DNA of 64,000 nucleotides from Dubosiella muris (GTDB lineage Bacteria; Bacillota_I; Bacilli_A; Erysipelotrichales; Erysipelotrichaceae): NCBI RefSeq assembly GCF_004793885.1, contig NZ_SRYG01000010.1, positions 1 to 64,000 of the forward strand, read 5' to 3'. Shown piece by piece: positions 54,223 to 62,391 of this stretch (position 1 is its first letter; each line of letters starts with the position of its first letter). The notes under the pieces were generated by a model. It saw only the letters and a program-made list of their open reading frames with translations, ran no database searches and was not told where the DNA came from. The position numbers and the translations under genes were made by a program.

Positions 54223-54834
54223 ATGATAAAAGTGTTTACCCAGCCTTTGGGGCCGGTGGAGGCCAACTGCTATGTGGTCGTGAAAGACCATCACGCGCTG
54301 GTAATCGACCCGGGCGACGATTTTTCCGCTTTGAAGCGGCTGCTGACAGAAGAGGAGGCGACGCTGGACGCGATTCTTTTGACGCATGCCCACTTCGACC
54401 ACATTGGCGGACTGGATGGTTTGATTGAGGAATATGGTGTGGATGTGTATATGAATCCAAAAGAGTTTGATTTTTTGGACGACATGCGGCTGAACGGCTC
54501 GGCGTATTTTTACGCCAAGGTGAAATCGCACGCGGTGCCCAAAGCCGTCCATGACGGGATGCAGAAAATCGGGGCGTTCGAGGTGGAGGCCAAGACGCTG
54601 CCGGGCCACTCGGTTGGCTCGACGATTTACCGGATCGAGGACGCCTTGTTTACTGGCGACGTTCTTTTCCAGGGGTCGGTTGGCCGGGTCGACTTGCCGA
54701 CAGGAAGCGAGCGGGATATGATGGCGTCGATTCAGTATTTGAAGACGCTGCCGCAAGACTTGGTCGTGTATCCGGGCCACGGTCCGGCGACAACGATTGG
54801 TCAGGAGCTGCGCTGGAATCCTTATTTTCGCTAA
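54223..54834 (+). CDS. MBL-fold metallohydrolase, glyoxalase II-like
   Basis: The 203-aa protein has the metallo-beta-lactamase motif THAHFDHIGG, the second His in LPGHSVGS, the bridging Asp in FTGDVLF and the last His in YPGHGP. Short bacterial relatives act on thioesters such as hydroxyacylglutathione-like compounds, but the substrate is unclear. GAGGAAA precedes ATG 54223. Confidence 0.9.
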   Translation: MIKVFTQPLGPVEANCYVVVKDHHALVIDPGDDFSALKRLLTEEEATLDAILLTHAHFDHIGGLDGLIEEYGVDVYMNPKEFDFLDDMRLNGSAYFYAKVKSHAVPKAVHDGMQKIGAFEVEAKTLPGHSVGSTIYRIEDALFTGDVLFQGSVGRVDLPTGSERDMMASIQYLKTLPQDLVVYPGHGPATTIGQELRWNPYFR

Positions 54835-54857
54835 ACCGGAGAGATCCGGTTTTTTTT
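54834..54857 (+). terminator. Terminator of MBL hydrolase gene
   Basis: The stem AACCGG / CCGGTT is followed by T6 and overlaps the stop codon. Confidence 0.8.
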
Positions 54858-55003
54858 CGCTTGAATAAAAAAAAGACGTCTCCATCGGAAACGCCACACA
54901 CAGTACATCATGATTCGAAGGGATTCGATTATGAATAGTCTTATTTTAAAGCGGTTTGTCTAAATATTCCATTGCGAAAATTGCGCTATTTATACTGATA
55001 CAG

Positions 55004-55051
55004 CCGGATTGCGCGAATCCGGTTGTCAAAGCGAATCAAGTCGAGTATCAT
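55004..55051 (+). promoter_or_regulatory. Promoter of LCP gene with upstream inverted repeat
   Basis: TTGTCA (55023-55028), a 17-bp spacer and TATCAT (55046-55051). An inverted repeat CCGGATT-N5-AATCCGG (55004-55022) abuts the -35 and may be an operator. Confidence 0.6.
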
Positions 55052-55086
55052 AGGACTGCGGTTTTCAATAAAAACGGAGGGTTTCA

Positions 55087-56553
55087 ATGAAAGATGTTTG
55101 GAAGTGGATTACAGGGGTGCTAGGCGTCGGAGTCGGCGTTCTGGCGGCTTGGTTTTCTTATCAGTTGATTACGCTGGGCATGGTTCCGAATAAGATTTTG
55201 GCGATGATCGTCGTGATTGTCGTGCTGTTGTGGCTCATCGCGCTTGTGCTCATGCTTCGGGTCCAGAGCGTGCTTTCCCGCGTGCTGGGCGTGGTGCTGG
55301 CTTTGGCTTTGGCGCTCGCGACGGGTTTTGGCACGTATTACTTGCAGGTGACCAACGGCGCGCTGCGCTCTTTGACGTATGGTGATCAAATCCGGAAAAT
55401 TTCGAGTGTGTACGTGTTGAACAACCATGTCATTGAGAAGCCGGAGCAGCTGGACGGGCGCACGATTGGCTATGTGAACCCGGATGCGGAGGGAACGAAA
55501 CGGGTGCTTGATGGCTTGAAGGCGAAAGGAATCGAGGTTGTGGGGAAACAATACGAGTCGTCGATTCAAATGGTGAACGACTTGAAGGGGCAGGCGATCG
55601 ACGGCATCGTGCTCGATCAGTCGTACCTTGGCACCATCGAAGAGATGGAGGGGCAAAACCGGATTCGCGAGGAAATCGTGCCGGTTTTCGATGTGGAGTA
55701 CGCGATTCAAAAGACGGATTCGTCCAGCGGCGTCAACACGGCGAGCGAGCCGTTCAACGTTTTAATTAGCGGCATCGACACGTATGGCTCGATCGAGGAC
55801 GTTTCGCGCAGCGATGTGAACTTGATCGCTTCGGTCAATCCGCAGACGCACCAGATTCTTGTGATTTCCATTCCGCGTGACTTTTACGTGGAGACGGCGT
55901 GCGACGCTTCGGCGGGATGCGCCCAGGGGAAAATGGACAAGCTAACGCATACGGGGCTGCATGGCATTGAAACGACGGAACGGACGCTGGAGAAGCTGTT
56001 CGGGATCGAGATCAACTACAATGTCCGGGTCAACTTTTCCAGCCTTGTGACGATCATTGACGAGCTGGGCGGCGTGGATGTGGACAATGTCGACGAATTT
56101 ACTTCTTTGCATGGAAACTATCATTTCGCGCCTGGCAAGGTGCATCTGGATGGCGATATGGCGCTTGGCTTCGTGCGGGAACGTTATTCCTTCACGGAAG
56201 GGGATCGCGAGCGGGGACGCAACCAAATGCGGGTGCTGACCGCGATTATCGACAAGATCACGTCGCCGGCGATTTTATCCAACTACGCGGGCATCATGAA
56301 GTCGATTTCCAAATCGTTCCAGACGAATATGTCGACGAAGGAAATCGCCGCGCTTGTCAACGCGCAGCTGTCCAGCGACGCGCCGTGGACGATTTACAAT
56401 TATTCCGTCAATGGAACGGGGGGAACGGACTTCGCATACGAACTGCAAAACAACGCGTACGTCATGTATCCAAACGAAATGACGATTTCCAACGCGAAAG
56501 CGGATATCGACTCGATTTTCCATGGCGAGACGCCGCCGTATGTGAATCATTGA
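55087..56553 (+). CDS. LytR-CpsA-Psr (LCP) family protein
   Basis: The 488-aa protein has an N-terminal block of three membrane helices (about 5-105), an accessory domain (110-215) and the LCP catalytic domain (about 225-400; ISGIDTYGSIEDVSRSD, ISIPRDFYVE, and the Arg-rich VRERYSFTEGDRERGRNQ). LCP enzymes transfer wall teichoic acid or capsule polymers to peptidoglycan. Most have one helix at the start, so the longer membrane block is notable. CGGAGGG precedes the ATG. Confidence 0.92.
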   Translation: MKDVWKWITGVLGVGVGVLAAWFSYQLITLGMVPNKILAMIVVIVVLLWLIALVLMLRVQSVLSRVLGVVLALALALATGFGTYYLQVTNGALRSLTYGDQIRKISSVYVLNNHVIEKPEQLDGRTIGYVNPDAEGTKRVLDGLKAKGIEVVGKQYESSIQMVNDLKGQAIDGIVLDQSYLGTIEEMEGQNRIREEIVPVFDVEYAIQKTDSSSGVNTASEPFNVLISGIDTYGSIEDVSRSDVNLIASVNPQTHQILVISIPRDFYVETACDASAGCAQGKMDKLTHTGLHGIETTERTLEKLFGIEINYNVRVNFSSLVTIIDELGGVDVDNVDEFTSLHGNYHFAPGKVHLDGDMALGFVRERYSFTEGDRERGRNQMRVLTAIIDKITSPAILSNYAGIMKSISKSFQTNMSTKEIAALVNAQLSSDAPWTIYNYSVNGTGGTDFAYELQNNAYVMYPNEMTISNAKADIDSIFHGETPPYVNH

Positions 56554-56555
56554 TG

Positions 56556-56578
56556 AAAAGTCTTTCGGGACTTTTTTC
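56556..56578 (+). terminator. LCP gene terminator
   Basis: The stem AAGTC / GACTT is followed by T6. Confidence 0.65.
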
Positions 56579-56584
56579 TTTTCC

Positions 56585-56614
56585 TTGCAAAAAAAAAAGA
56601 GCGGGACTTATAAT
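56585..56614 (+). promoter_or_regulatory. Promoter of short transcript
   Basis: TTGCAA (56585-56590), an 18-bp spacer and TATAAT (56609-56614), with no conventional gene before the next terminator. Confidence 0.55.
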
Positions 56615-56620
56615 GAAATC

Positions 56621-56716
56621 GAAAAAGGAACCCATTATGTTCAATGATGGTTCGGATTTTTATAGAGATAAAAATAGCCTCTAGTCTTCCAAACTATTTG
56701 AGGGGCTATTTTTATT
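56621..56716 (+). ncRNA. Candidate small RNA or micropeptide transcript of about 95 nt
   Basis: A good promoter is followed by a terminator (AAATAGCC / GGCTATTT arms plus T-rich end, about 56671-56716). Inside, ATG 56637 with GGAA upstream encodes a 15-aa peptide (MFNDGSDFYRDKNSL) that ends in the terminator stem. Whether the RNA or peptide matters is unknown. Confidence 0.45.
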
Positions 56717-56805
56717 TTGTCTCTTCGTTTCGGATTTTTTCTTTTACTTGTCCTTGCCTTTTAAAATCGAGGATGCCAGAATGGACTTAACAAGGAGCAG
56801 GAAAG

Positions 56806-57228
56806 ATGAGGAAGGTAAAAAAAGGAAAAGCGATTTTATTCGGGATCGGGTTGTCGTGTGTGCTTGGATTGGGCGGCGTTTCCGCGCTGGCCAATGAGAG
56901 CGAAGTTCAAAATGGCGAGCCGTTTTGTATGACGGATTTCGCGTTTTGCGTCAATCCGATGCGGGACTGCTATCAGCGGGCGCAATGCGTCATTGATGGA
57001 CAGGTGCAGGAAGCATGCGCCCAAAAACGGGAACGCGCCTGGCAGCGACAACAACAGGCGCAAGCGCAGGCTGCCGCCCAAAACATTACGACGCAAGATG
57101 TGCCAATGGGCAATGGCGGACAGGGACAAAATTGCGCGCAAGCGCCAAACTGTGCGCCACAACAACCGAAAGGCTACGGTGGCGGGCATCATGGCCAGGG
57201 CGGGGGACATTGTCGTCGCGGATGGTAA
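56806..57228 (+). CDS. Secreted Cys/Gln/Gly-rich protein of unknown function
   Basis: The 140-aa protein has a signal peptide (to about residue 29), a Cys-containing segment (FCMTDFAFCVNPMRDCYQ, then Cys62 and Cys72), a Gln/Ala-rich middle and a Gly/His-rich tail (GYGGGHHGQGGGHCRRGW). Seen together, this suggests an exported metal- or wall-binding protein, but no family is recognised. AAGGAGCAGG precedes the ATG. A long terminator follows. Confidence 0.7.
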   Translation: MRKVKKGKAILFGIGLSCVLGLGGVSALANESEVQNGEPFCMTDFAFCVNPMRDCYQRAQCVIDGQVQEACAQKRERAWQRQQQAQAQAAAQNITTQDVPMGNGGQGQNCAQAPNCAPQQPKGYGGGHHGQGGGHCRRGW

Positions 57229-57238
57229 AACAAGGATT

Positions 57239-57283
57239 GAGAGAAAATGGAGGGAATCCCTTGATTTTCTCTCTTTTTTATAG
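57239..57283 (+). terminator. Terminator after Cys-rich protein gene
   Basis: The stem GAGAGAAAAT / ATTTTCTCTC is followed by T6. Confidence 0.8.
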
Positions 57284-57354
57284 AAATAAGATTTTTGTTT
57301 TATTTCTTCGCCGAGTCAGTATATAATGAGATAAAAGAAGAAGGAGAAATTGAA

Positions 57355-58461
57355 ATGAAAGGGTTTAAAGAAGGAAAAAACAATCTTTTATGTTTTGGCC
57401 TGGCGGCTTTGCTTGGAATGGGCGGGCTGGGCTTTGGCCTGACAAAAAACGGGGAAGTTTCCCGATTGGAAAGCGAGTTGGCGCAAGCAAATCAAGAAGT
57501 GGTTCATCTGACGGACTCGAATCAAACACTGGAAAACGAGAAGGACGCCTTGATTTCGGAATTGGAACAGACGCGGACGACGGCGCAGGAACTGGCAGTC
57601 AATGCGATGGCGAAAGCATCCAAACAAGACGTTCCGGCTTTTTCAGGTTCCGCCTCCTTTGTTGTGAGCGAGGAAAAACCGGCGTTGAATGCAGAATCGC
57701 TGTTTGATGAATTGTATGTGAAAGCCAAAGAAGGAAAAGTGGAAACGACGGCTGTTGTTCTTGGTGCCGACAATGTGCGGCAGGATTGGCAGGTAGAAGA
57801 GGATTTCGAGCCATTGGGATGGAAATCGGTCACGTCCGATTTTATTGAATCCGATCAGTTTTATCAAAAGACTCGTCTTGTGCCGGTCGAGTTGATGGAT
57901 CAGGCGCAGGACGGCTTGATCGTCGCGGGAACGCCGGCATTTGCCAGTGAATTGGAAAATTATTTTTCAAAAATTGAAGACTACATCGCCGAAACCGGAA
58001 ACCACGTGACCTATCGCGTCGATCCATTGTACGAACCGGAAGCGAAGCTATGCAACGGCGTTTTCCTTAAGGCGCGGTCTATGGAAGACGATACGCTGTC
58101 TTTTGACGTGTTTGTCTACAACGAGCAGCCCGAATTTGTGATTGATCGCAAAACAAGCGACATTCGCGATTTGAAAAAAGAAGCGGAGGAAAAAAAGCGG
58201 CAAGAGGAAGAGGCGCGTAAAAAAGCCGAAGAGGAACAAAAGCGGGCGGAAGAAGAGGCGAAACGCCAGCAAGCGCTCGCTGAGCAGCAGCTCCAATCCC
58301 AGACGCAAGCCGTGGACAATCAAAGCACGCTCGTATGGATTCCTCGAACCGAAAGCAAATACCACATGCACGCCTCGTGCTCGAATATGAAAAATCCATC
58401 GCAAGTTTCCAAAGAACAGGCGATTGCGTGGGGCTTTGAGCCTTGCAAAAAGTGTTATTAA
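57355..58461 (+). CDS. Membrane-anchored EndA-like nuclease-fold protein, catalytically dead
   Basis: The 368-aa protein has a signal anchor (about 10-30), a coiled coil (33-75), a DNA/RNA non-specific endonuclease-like domain (about 115-270; YIAETGNHVTYRV, DVFVYNEQPEFVID), a charged coiled coil (275-325) and a C-terminal domain HASCSNMKNPSQVSKEQA...CKKC. Active EndA enzymes have xxSHL or DRGH; here the site is FYQKTRLVPVEL, so the catalytic His is lost, and the Asn-containing metal helix is not kept. TATAAT lies near 57322. AAGGAG supports ATG 57355. Confidence 0.72.
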   Translation: MKGFKEGKNNLLCFGLAALLGMGGLGFGLTKNGEVSRLESELAQANQEVVHLTDSNQTLENEKDALISELEQTRTTAQELAVNAMAKASKQDVPAFSGSASFVVSEEKPALNAESLFDELYVKAKEGKVETTAVVLGADNVRQDWQVEEDFEPLGWKSVTSDFIESDQFYQKTRLVPVELMDQAQDGLIVAGTPAFASELENYFSKIEDYIAETGNHVTYRVDPLYEPEAKLCNGVFLKARSMEDDTLSFDVFVYNEQPEFVIDRKTSDIRDLKKEAEEKKRQEEEARKKAEEEQKRAEEEAKRQQALAEQQLQSQTQAVDNQSTLVWIPRTESKYHMHASCSNMKNPSQVSKEQAIAWGFEPCKKCY

Positions 58462-58471
58462 GAAATTTTGT

Positions 58472-58501
58472 CAGACTTTTTCGTTAAAGTCTGGCTTTTT
58501 T
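58472..58501 (+). terminator. Terminator after EndA-like gene
   Basis: The stem CAGACTTT / AAAGTCTG is followed by a T run. Confidence 0.8.
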
Positions 58502-58552
58502 GTAGATGAACGGCAAAAAGGACAATTTTCATTGTCCGCATTGCATTGTTTT

Positions 58553-59353
58553 TTACTGCTCCTCCGGATCGGGCGGCAAGGCAATCGTTCCGGAAAAAGT
58601 CCGTTCTCCGATGGATTTCCAAGTGTCCAAGTCAAAAACTGGATACACGATTTGAAAATCGCAAGGACCAACATTGTCTACCGGCTCAAATTCATTTTCC
58701 GGATTTTGCGAAGAGTAAACAAACGGAGAGCCGTCGCTATGAAACCCCGTATAGATGCACATTTCTTTTCCAGATCCGATAGGAATGAAGCCGTTCTCTA
58801 TGATTTGCAAGATAAATCCATCCACATAGCCTAGCTGAAAGCGCATGTTTTCCTCATCGACAACATACGCTTCGGCCGGATCAAACGCGTTGCCAATCGA
58901 ATGGTTCCAGTTGGCGCTGCCCCGTCGTAAATTGGCGGGCGCGTTGTTTAACTCCATTAGTAAGTCGTCAAGCAAATCCACGAAATTTTGCGAAAGCTCC
59001 GGGGTCCTTGGCGGCCACAGCTGGCAAAGCTCTTCCACGATCGCCTCGGTATCTCCCAGGTCGGAATTCCAATACTCGATTTGCCGGGTGACTTCGTTCC
59101 ATCCTTTATGGATCATGACCAGGTCACGCAGGTTTTTAAACACAGTGAATGGATTTTCGATGGATGGATCAAACGCGAAGCCGATGACTTCCTTCATCGT
59201 TTGAAATGAAATCCGATGGCAGAGATCCTCGTCGTTTTGGCACGGGAACATGGCCAGGACCGCCGGCTTGAAAATTCGAACTTTTGAGTTTCCAAGCGTC
59301 AGCCTGTTGTCGCCAGTTAAGATAAAATGCCCGTTTTTACTTTGAATACCCAT
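58553..59353 (-). CDS. Unknown protein, third gene of coiled-coil operon
   Basis: The 266-aa soluble protein starts MGIQSKNGHFILTGDNRL and ends in an acidic-Pro tail (LPPDPEEQ). No signal peptide, membrane helix or recognised family is seen. AAGGAGGG precedes the ATG. It follows the coiled-coil gene by 15 bp and is probably cotranscribed, so it may be an immunity, chaperone or third toxin component. This is inference from order only. Confidence 0.7.
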   Translation of the reverse strand: MGIQSKNGHFILTGDNRLTLGNSKVRIFKPAVLAMFPCQNDEDLCHRISFQTMKEVIGFAFDPSIENPFTVFKNLRDLVMIHKGWNEVTRQIEYWNSDLGDTEAIVEELCQLWPPRTPELSQNFVDLLDDLLMELNNAPANLRRGSANWNHSIGNAFDPAEAYVVDEENMRFQLGYVDGFILQIIENGFIPIGSGKEMCIYTGFHSDGSPFVYSSQNPENEFEPVDNVGPCDFQIVYPVFDLDTWKSIGERTFSGTIALPPDPEEQ

Positions 59354-59368
59354 GGTTTTCCCTCCTTT

Positions 59369-60151
59369 TTAAATGGTGATTTGTTTCAGGAAACAAGGCG
59401 GAAGCGTTCCGTTGATTTCAAGCTCCTGCTTCATCGTTCCATATTGGATGTACAGCTCGTTCCACGCGACGAGCGATTTTTTGCTTTCCGAAATTTTATC
59501 CGTTATCTCGAGCAGCGTCTTTTTCAGTTCCGCGATGGCGCTGGCGTATTTGGACGACTCGTCCTGGCTGTTTAAAAACGCCTGCCGCGTTTGCCGCACC
59601 TCGTCCAGCAGCGCCTGTCGCGTATGTTCCCGGTTTTCCAACCGGCGCTTGAGCGTTTGCAGGCGTTCGGCGCTCGCGTTGATTTCCGCGTCCAGCGCCA
59701 AATACAAGTTGTATCCGGGAATGATCATGTAGTACCACGTACTCGCTTTTTCGCGTTTTTTTCGCGCTTCGTTGTATTGGTTTTGCAGCGATTGGATTTC
59801 CGTGTTCAAATCGTTCGTCTCTTTTTCAAACGAAGTAAGGCGGCTTGAGAGTTGCGCGAGCCGGGCGGACAGCTCGCCGCTTGCTTTTTCGCCCGTTTCC
59901 ATTTTGTCGTATAGCTGGCTTTCCGAATCGAGCAAATCGCTTTTGAGCGCGCCGTACGTCGCGACTTCGTGTTCCGCGAGCTCTTTTTTCGTTTTGGCTT
60001 CTTTCATCCAAATCTCCAGCTTGATTTTCGCGATGTCGATTTCAAACGCGCTGGCATCGTTGCGGGCGTCTTGCAAGTAAATGTTGAGCTCGGCAAGACG
60101 CTGTTCGATCAGACGTCCAAAGTTTGCGCTTTCGCCGCGGCTTTGTTCCAT
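59369..60151 (-). CDS. Coiled-coil protein with central hydrophobic loop, candidate toxin subunit
   Basis: The 260-aa protein is almost all helix: a long coiled coil (about 1-135), a short hydrophobic turn WYYMIIPGYNLYLALDA (about 138-155) and a second coiled coil (about 156-240). A hydrophobic tongue between two long helices is the plan of ClyA/XaxB-type alpha pore-forming toxins. No signal peptide. It overlaps the upstream 542-aa gene by 43 nt; GAGGAA precedes ATG 60151. Confidence 0.7.
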   Translation of the reverse strand: MEQSRGESANFGRLIEQRLAELNIYLQDARNDASAFEIDIAKIKLEIWMKEAKTKKELAEHEVATYGALKSDLLDSESQLYDKMETGEKASGELSARLAQLSSRLTSFEKETNDLNTEIQSLQNQYNEARKKREKASTWYYMIIPGYNLYLALDAEINASAERLQTLKRRLENREHTRQALLDEVRQTRQAFLNSQDESSKYASAIAELKKTLLEITDKISESKKSLVAWNELYIQYGTMKQELEINGTLPPCFLKQITI

Positions 60152-61737
60152 TGTTCCTCACGCGTCCCTTCTTTTTCCGCCATGGCTTCGGCCAGGCTTT
60201 TTCGTACTGTGTCCATGCTGTCGACATATTCGTTGGAAATGAGGCGCAGCGCCTGCCATTGAATGAAATAGAGCAGGAACGGCTTAATAAACAACCGTTT
60301 TTCGTAAAACCGTTTTTCCGTTTTCGATTCGGTTTGTTCGGCTTCCTCGATTTTGGCGGCCAGCTCGGAGTCGGCCAACGTCTCGCAGCATACCACGACG
60401 CCTTTCCAAAACAAGATCGTTTCGTTCAGGATCGTGACGATGCGGCGCATGCTGCCGATGGCCATCGTCAGCGACTGGATCGTCAAGTCCAAATCTTTTT
60501 TATGGTCGATGGACGACGCGATTTTCGCTTTGTATTTGGCGATCTTCGCTTTGTTTTCCGCGTCCTGCTGCGCCATTTCGTGACGCAGGCGGGCAAGTTC
60601 TTCCAGTCGTTTGTTGTAGGCTTCGACCGAGGTTTGCTCATGGGAGGCGGCGGTAGTGAAACTGCTTCCGGCTGCTTTGAGGGCGCCCGACACTTTTTCA
60701 ATCGTCTTTTCCTGCGTTTTGATGTCCTGCTCGAGCTGTTCGCGTTCCGTTTCCTTTTCTTTGAGCGTCTGGCGCTTTTTTTCCAAATCGGTAATGGATG
60801 GATCGCTCAGCTCTTTTTTGAGCGCTTCGATGTCTTGATCGAGTTGTTTTTCACGCGTTTCTAAATCGTCTTTTTTCTGTTTGGATTTTCGCACTTCCTC
60901 GTTTTGGGCGATTTGGGAATCATCGACCGGATCCGGGGTGGATGTCGCTTCGGCGCTTGGTTCTGGGGTGATGCCGCCCACAAGATCTTTGATCGGGAGC
61001 ACCGTGGTGACGAGTTCTCCGAGGCCGCCCAAAATCGCGCCGGTCAGTTCTAGTCCAAACGCCCGGTCCGCCGCTTGTTCCTCTTTCTTTTCAAGGGCCT
61101 TGTATTCCTCGTTCATCGTTTCGACTTGGGTTTCCAAAATCGTTTTCAACACTTCAAGCGCTTCGAGTTCCGCGTTCATTTCCGTGAGTTCCTCGGTCGT
61201 TTGATCGCGGTGGTCGAGAAATTCCTGGTTGCTGTGGAAAGCGTCTTGCAAAATGGAGGCCGTCTCGTCGCAGCGCGCCTGGAAGGCGTCCCGAATTTCA
61301 ATGGCGGCGTTTTCCATCGCTTTCGCGACGTTTTTGACGGACTGAAGAATCGACACCGCGCTTTGATAGTCGCCATCGCCCAGACATGGATACACCTCGC
61401 TTAAATCGGACAGGACTTTCGATGTCGAGCGGACAAACGAGTTCATTGTCAACTCGCTGTCGCTGACCGTCTGGAGCAGGGAAGTTTGGAGCTGGCTGAC
61501 CCGTCCGGGCAGTGTGCCAATCCCGGCTACCGAGCAATACACGACGTCCAGCAGCTTGGTACAGTTGAGAAGATTTTTCAGCATCTCCTCCAAATTGATT
61601 TTCATCAAAAGAGATTGTTTTTGGGTTTGAATGAGAGGAAGGTCGTTTCCGTTTTCCTGCGACAGGAAGTATTGCACTTCGTCGACAAAGACCGAGTACG
61701 AGTCCTCGCAAACCTGTAGTTCATAGTTGTTTGGCAT
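60109..61737 (-). CDS. Large helical protein with hydrophobic hairpin, candidate alpha pore-forming toxin subunit
   Basis: The 542-aa protein has an N-terminal helical bundle (about 10-170), a long coiled coil (about 170-228), a hydrophobic segment LELTGAILGGLGELVTTVLP (about 235-255), a Pro/Thr spacer and further coiled coils (290-400), then a second helical bundle. Long helices flanking a hydrophobic hairpin suggest the ClyA/HBL superfamily. No export signal is present. AAAGGAG precedes ATG 61737, and a promoter (TTGTGA-17-TATAAT) lies upstream. It is the first gene of three. Confidence 0.7.
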   Translation of the reverse strand: MPNNYELQVCEDSYSVFVDEVQYFLSQENGNDLPLIQTQKQSLLMKINLEEMLKNLLNCTKLLDVVYCSVAGIGTLPGRVSQLQTSLLQTVSDSELTMNSFVRSTSKVLSDLSEVYPCLGDGDYQSAVSILQSVKNVAKAMENAAIEIRDAFQARCDETASILQDAFHSNQEFLDHRDQTTEELTEMNAELEALEVLKTILETQVETMNEEYKALEKKEEQAADRAFGLELTGAILGGLGELVTTVLPIKDLVGGITPEPSAEATSTPDPVDDSQIAQNEEVRKSKQKKDDLETREKQLDQDIEALKKELSDPSITDLEKKRQTLKEKETEREQLEQDIKTQEKTIEKVSGALKAAGSSFTTAASHEQTSVEAYNKRLEELARLRHEMAQQDAENKAKIAKYKAKIASSIDHKKDLDLTIQSLTMAIGSMRRIVTILNETILFWKGVVVCCETLADSELAAKIEEAEQTESKTEKRFYEKRLFIKPFLLYFIQWQALRLISNEYVDSMDTVRKSLAEAMAEKEGTREEQWNKAAAKAQTLDV

Positions 61738-61764
61738 GCTGTTCTCCTTTCTTTGTGTGAATGA

Positions 61765-61793
61765 ATTATACCATAGAAAATGGAATATCACAA
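61765..61793 (-). promoter_or_regulatory. Promoter of coiled-coil operon
   Basis: On the minus strand, TTGTGA (61793-61788), a 17-bp spacer and TATAAT (61770-61765). Confidence 0.7.
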
Positions 61794-61797
61794 CCAA

Positions 61798-62391
61798 AAA
61801 TACAGAATTATTTGATAAAATAGATAAATATAACGGGTTATAGAAGAAAAAATACAGAATAAAAGTGAAAAAGAAAATCGGAGAGTCGCTACTCTCCGAG
61901 GGGGATTTGGTTAATTTTTCTATTTTTTTCAGGAAGGATTTCTTTAAGGCTAATCAGATTTCTCTATAAAAAATGTGAATAAAAAAAGAGAGCCACAGAG
62001 TGCCTCCCCCAGTGCAGTCCGAAAACATACACCTCAATCGTGCTTTTACTATACATTAGAAAGGTAAAAAAAGAAAGAGAATTAACTTTCTACATATCAC
62101 TAGTTCAGATGCTTATCTAATAGGACAACTTTATTAACAGCGTTCTGCTGAATGATTTTGTATTCGCGGAAAGTTTACTTTGAAAAATGAATTTTGACTT
62201 TTAAAAAAAATAGGATCATTTTTGCCCTAATAGAACTAAAGTAAAATCGCTTCAATCCATTTTTTATATAAGGGATTAAGAAGCTGTTTTTCACATTTTA
62301 AACTTAAAAATTGCGAAAAAAACGCAAATTAGTCATTTAAATTGTGTAAAATAAAAGGTAATATAGAGATATAGAAAAGGAGGAATAGGAG
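61798..62391. other. AT-rich gene-free region with hairpins
   Basis: No gene is supported. It holds a strong hairpin (CGGAGAGT-N4-ACTCTCCG, about 61886-61905), a terminator-like hairpin on the minus strand (61981-62006) and several A/T runs. GAAAAGGAGGAATAGGAG at its right end is the ribosome site of the ATPase gene. Confidence 0.6.
61981..62041 (-). ncRNA. Possible short minus-strand RNA with terminator
   Basis: TATAGT (62053-62048, minus strand) lies about 45 nt upstream of an imperfect hairpin (GAGGCAC / GTGGCTC, one mismatch) that ends in T7. There is no clear -35, so this is weak. Confidence 0.3.
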
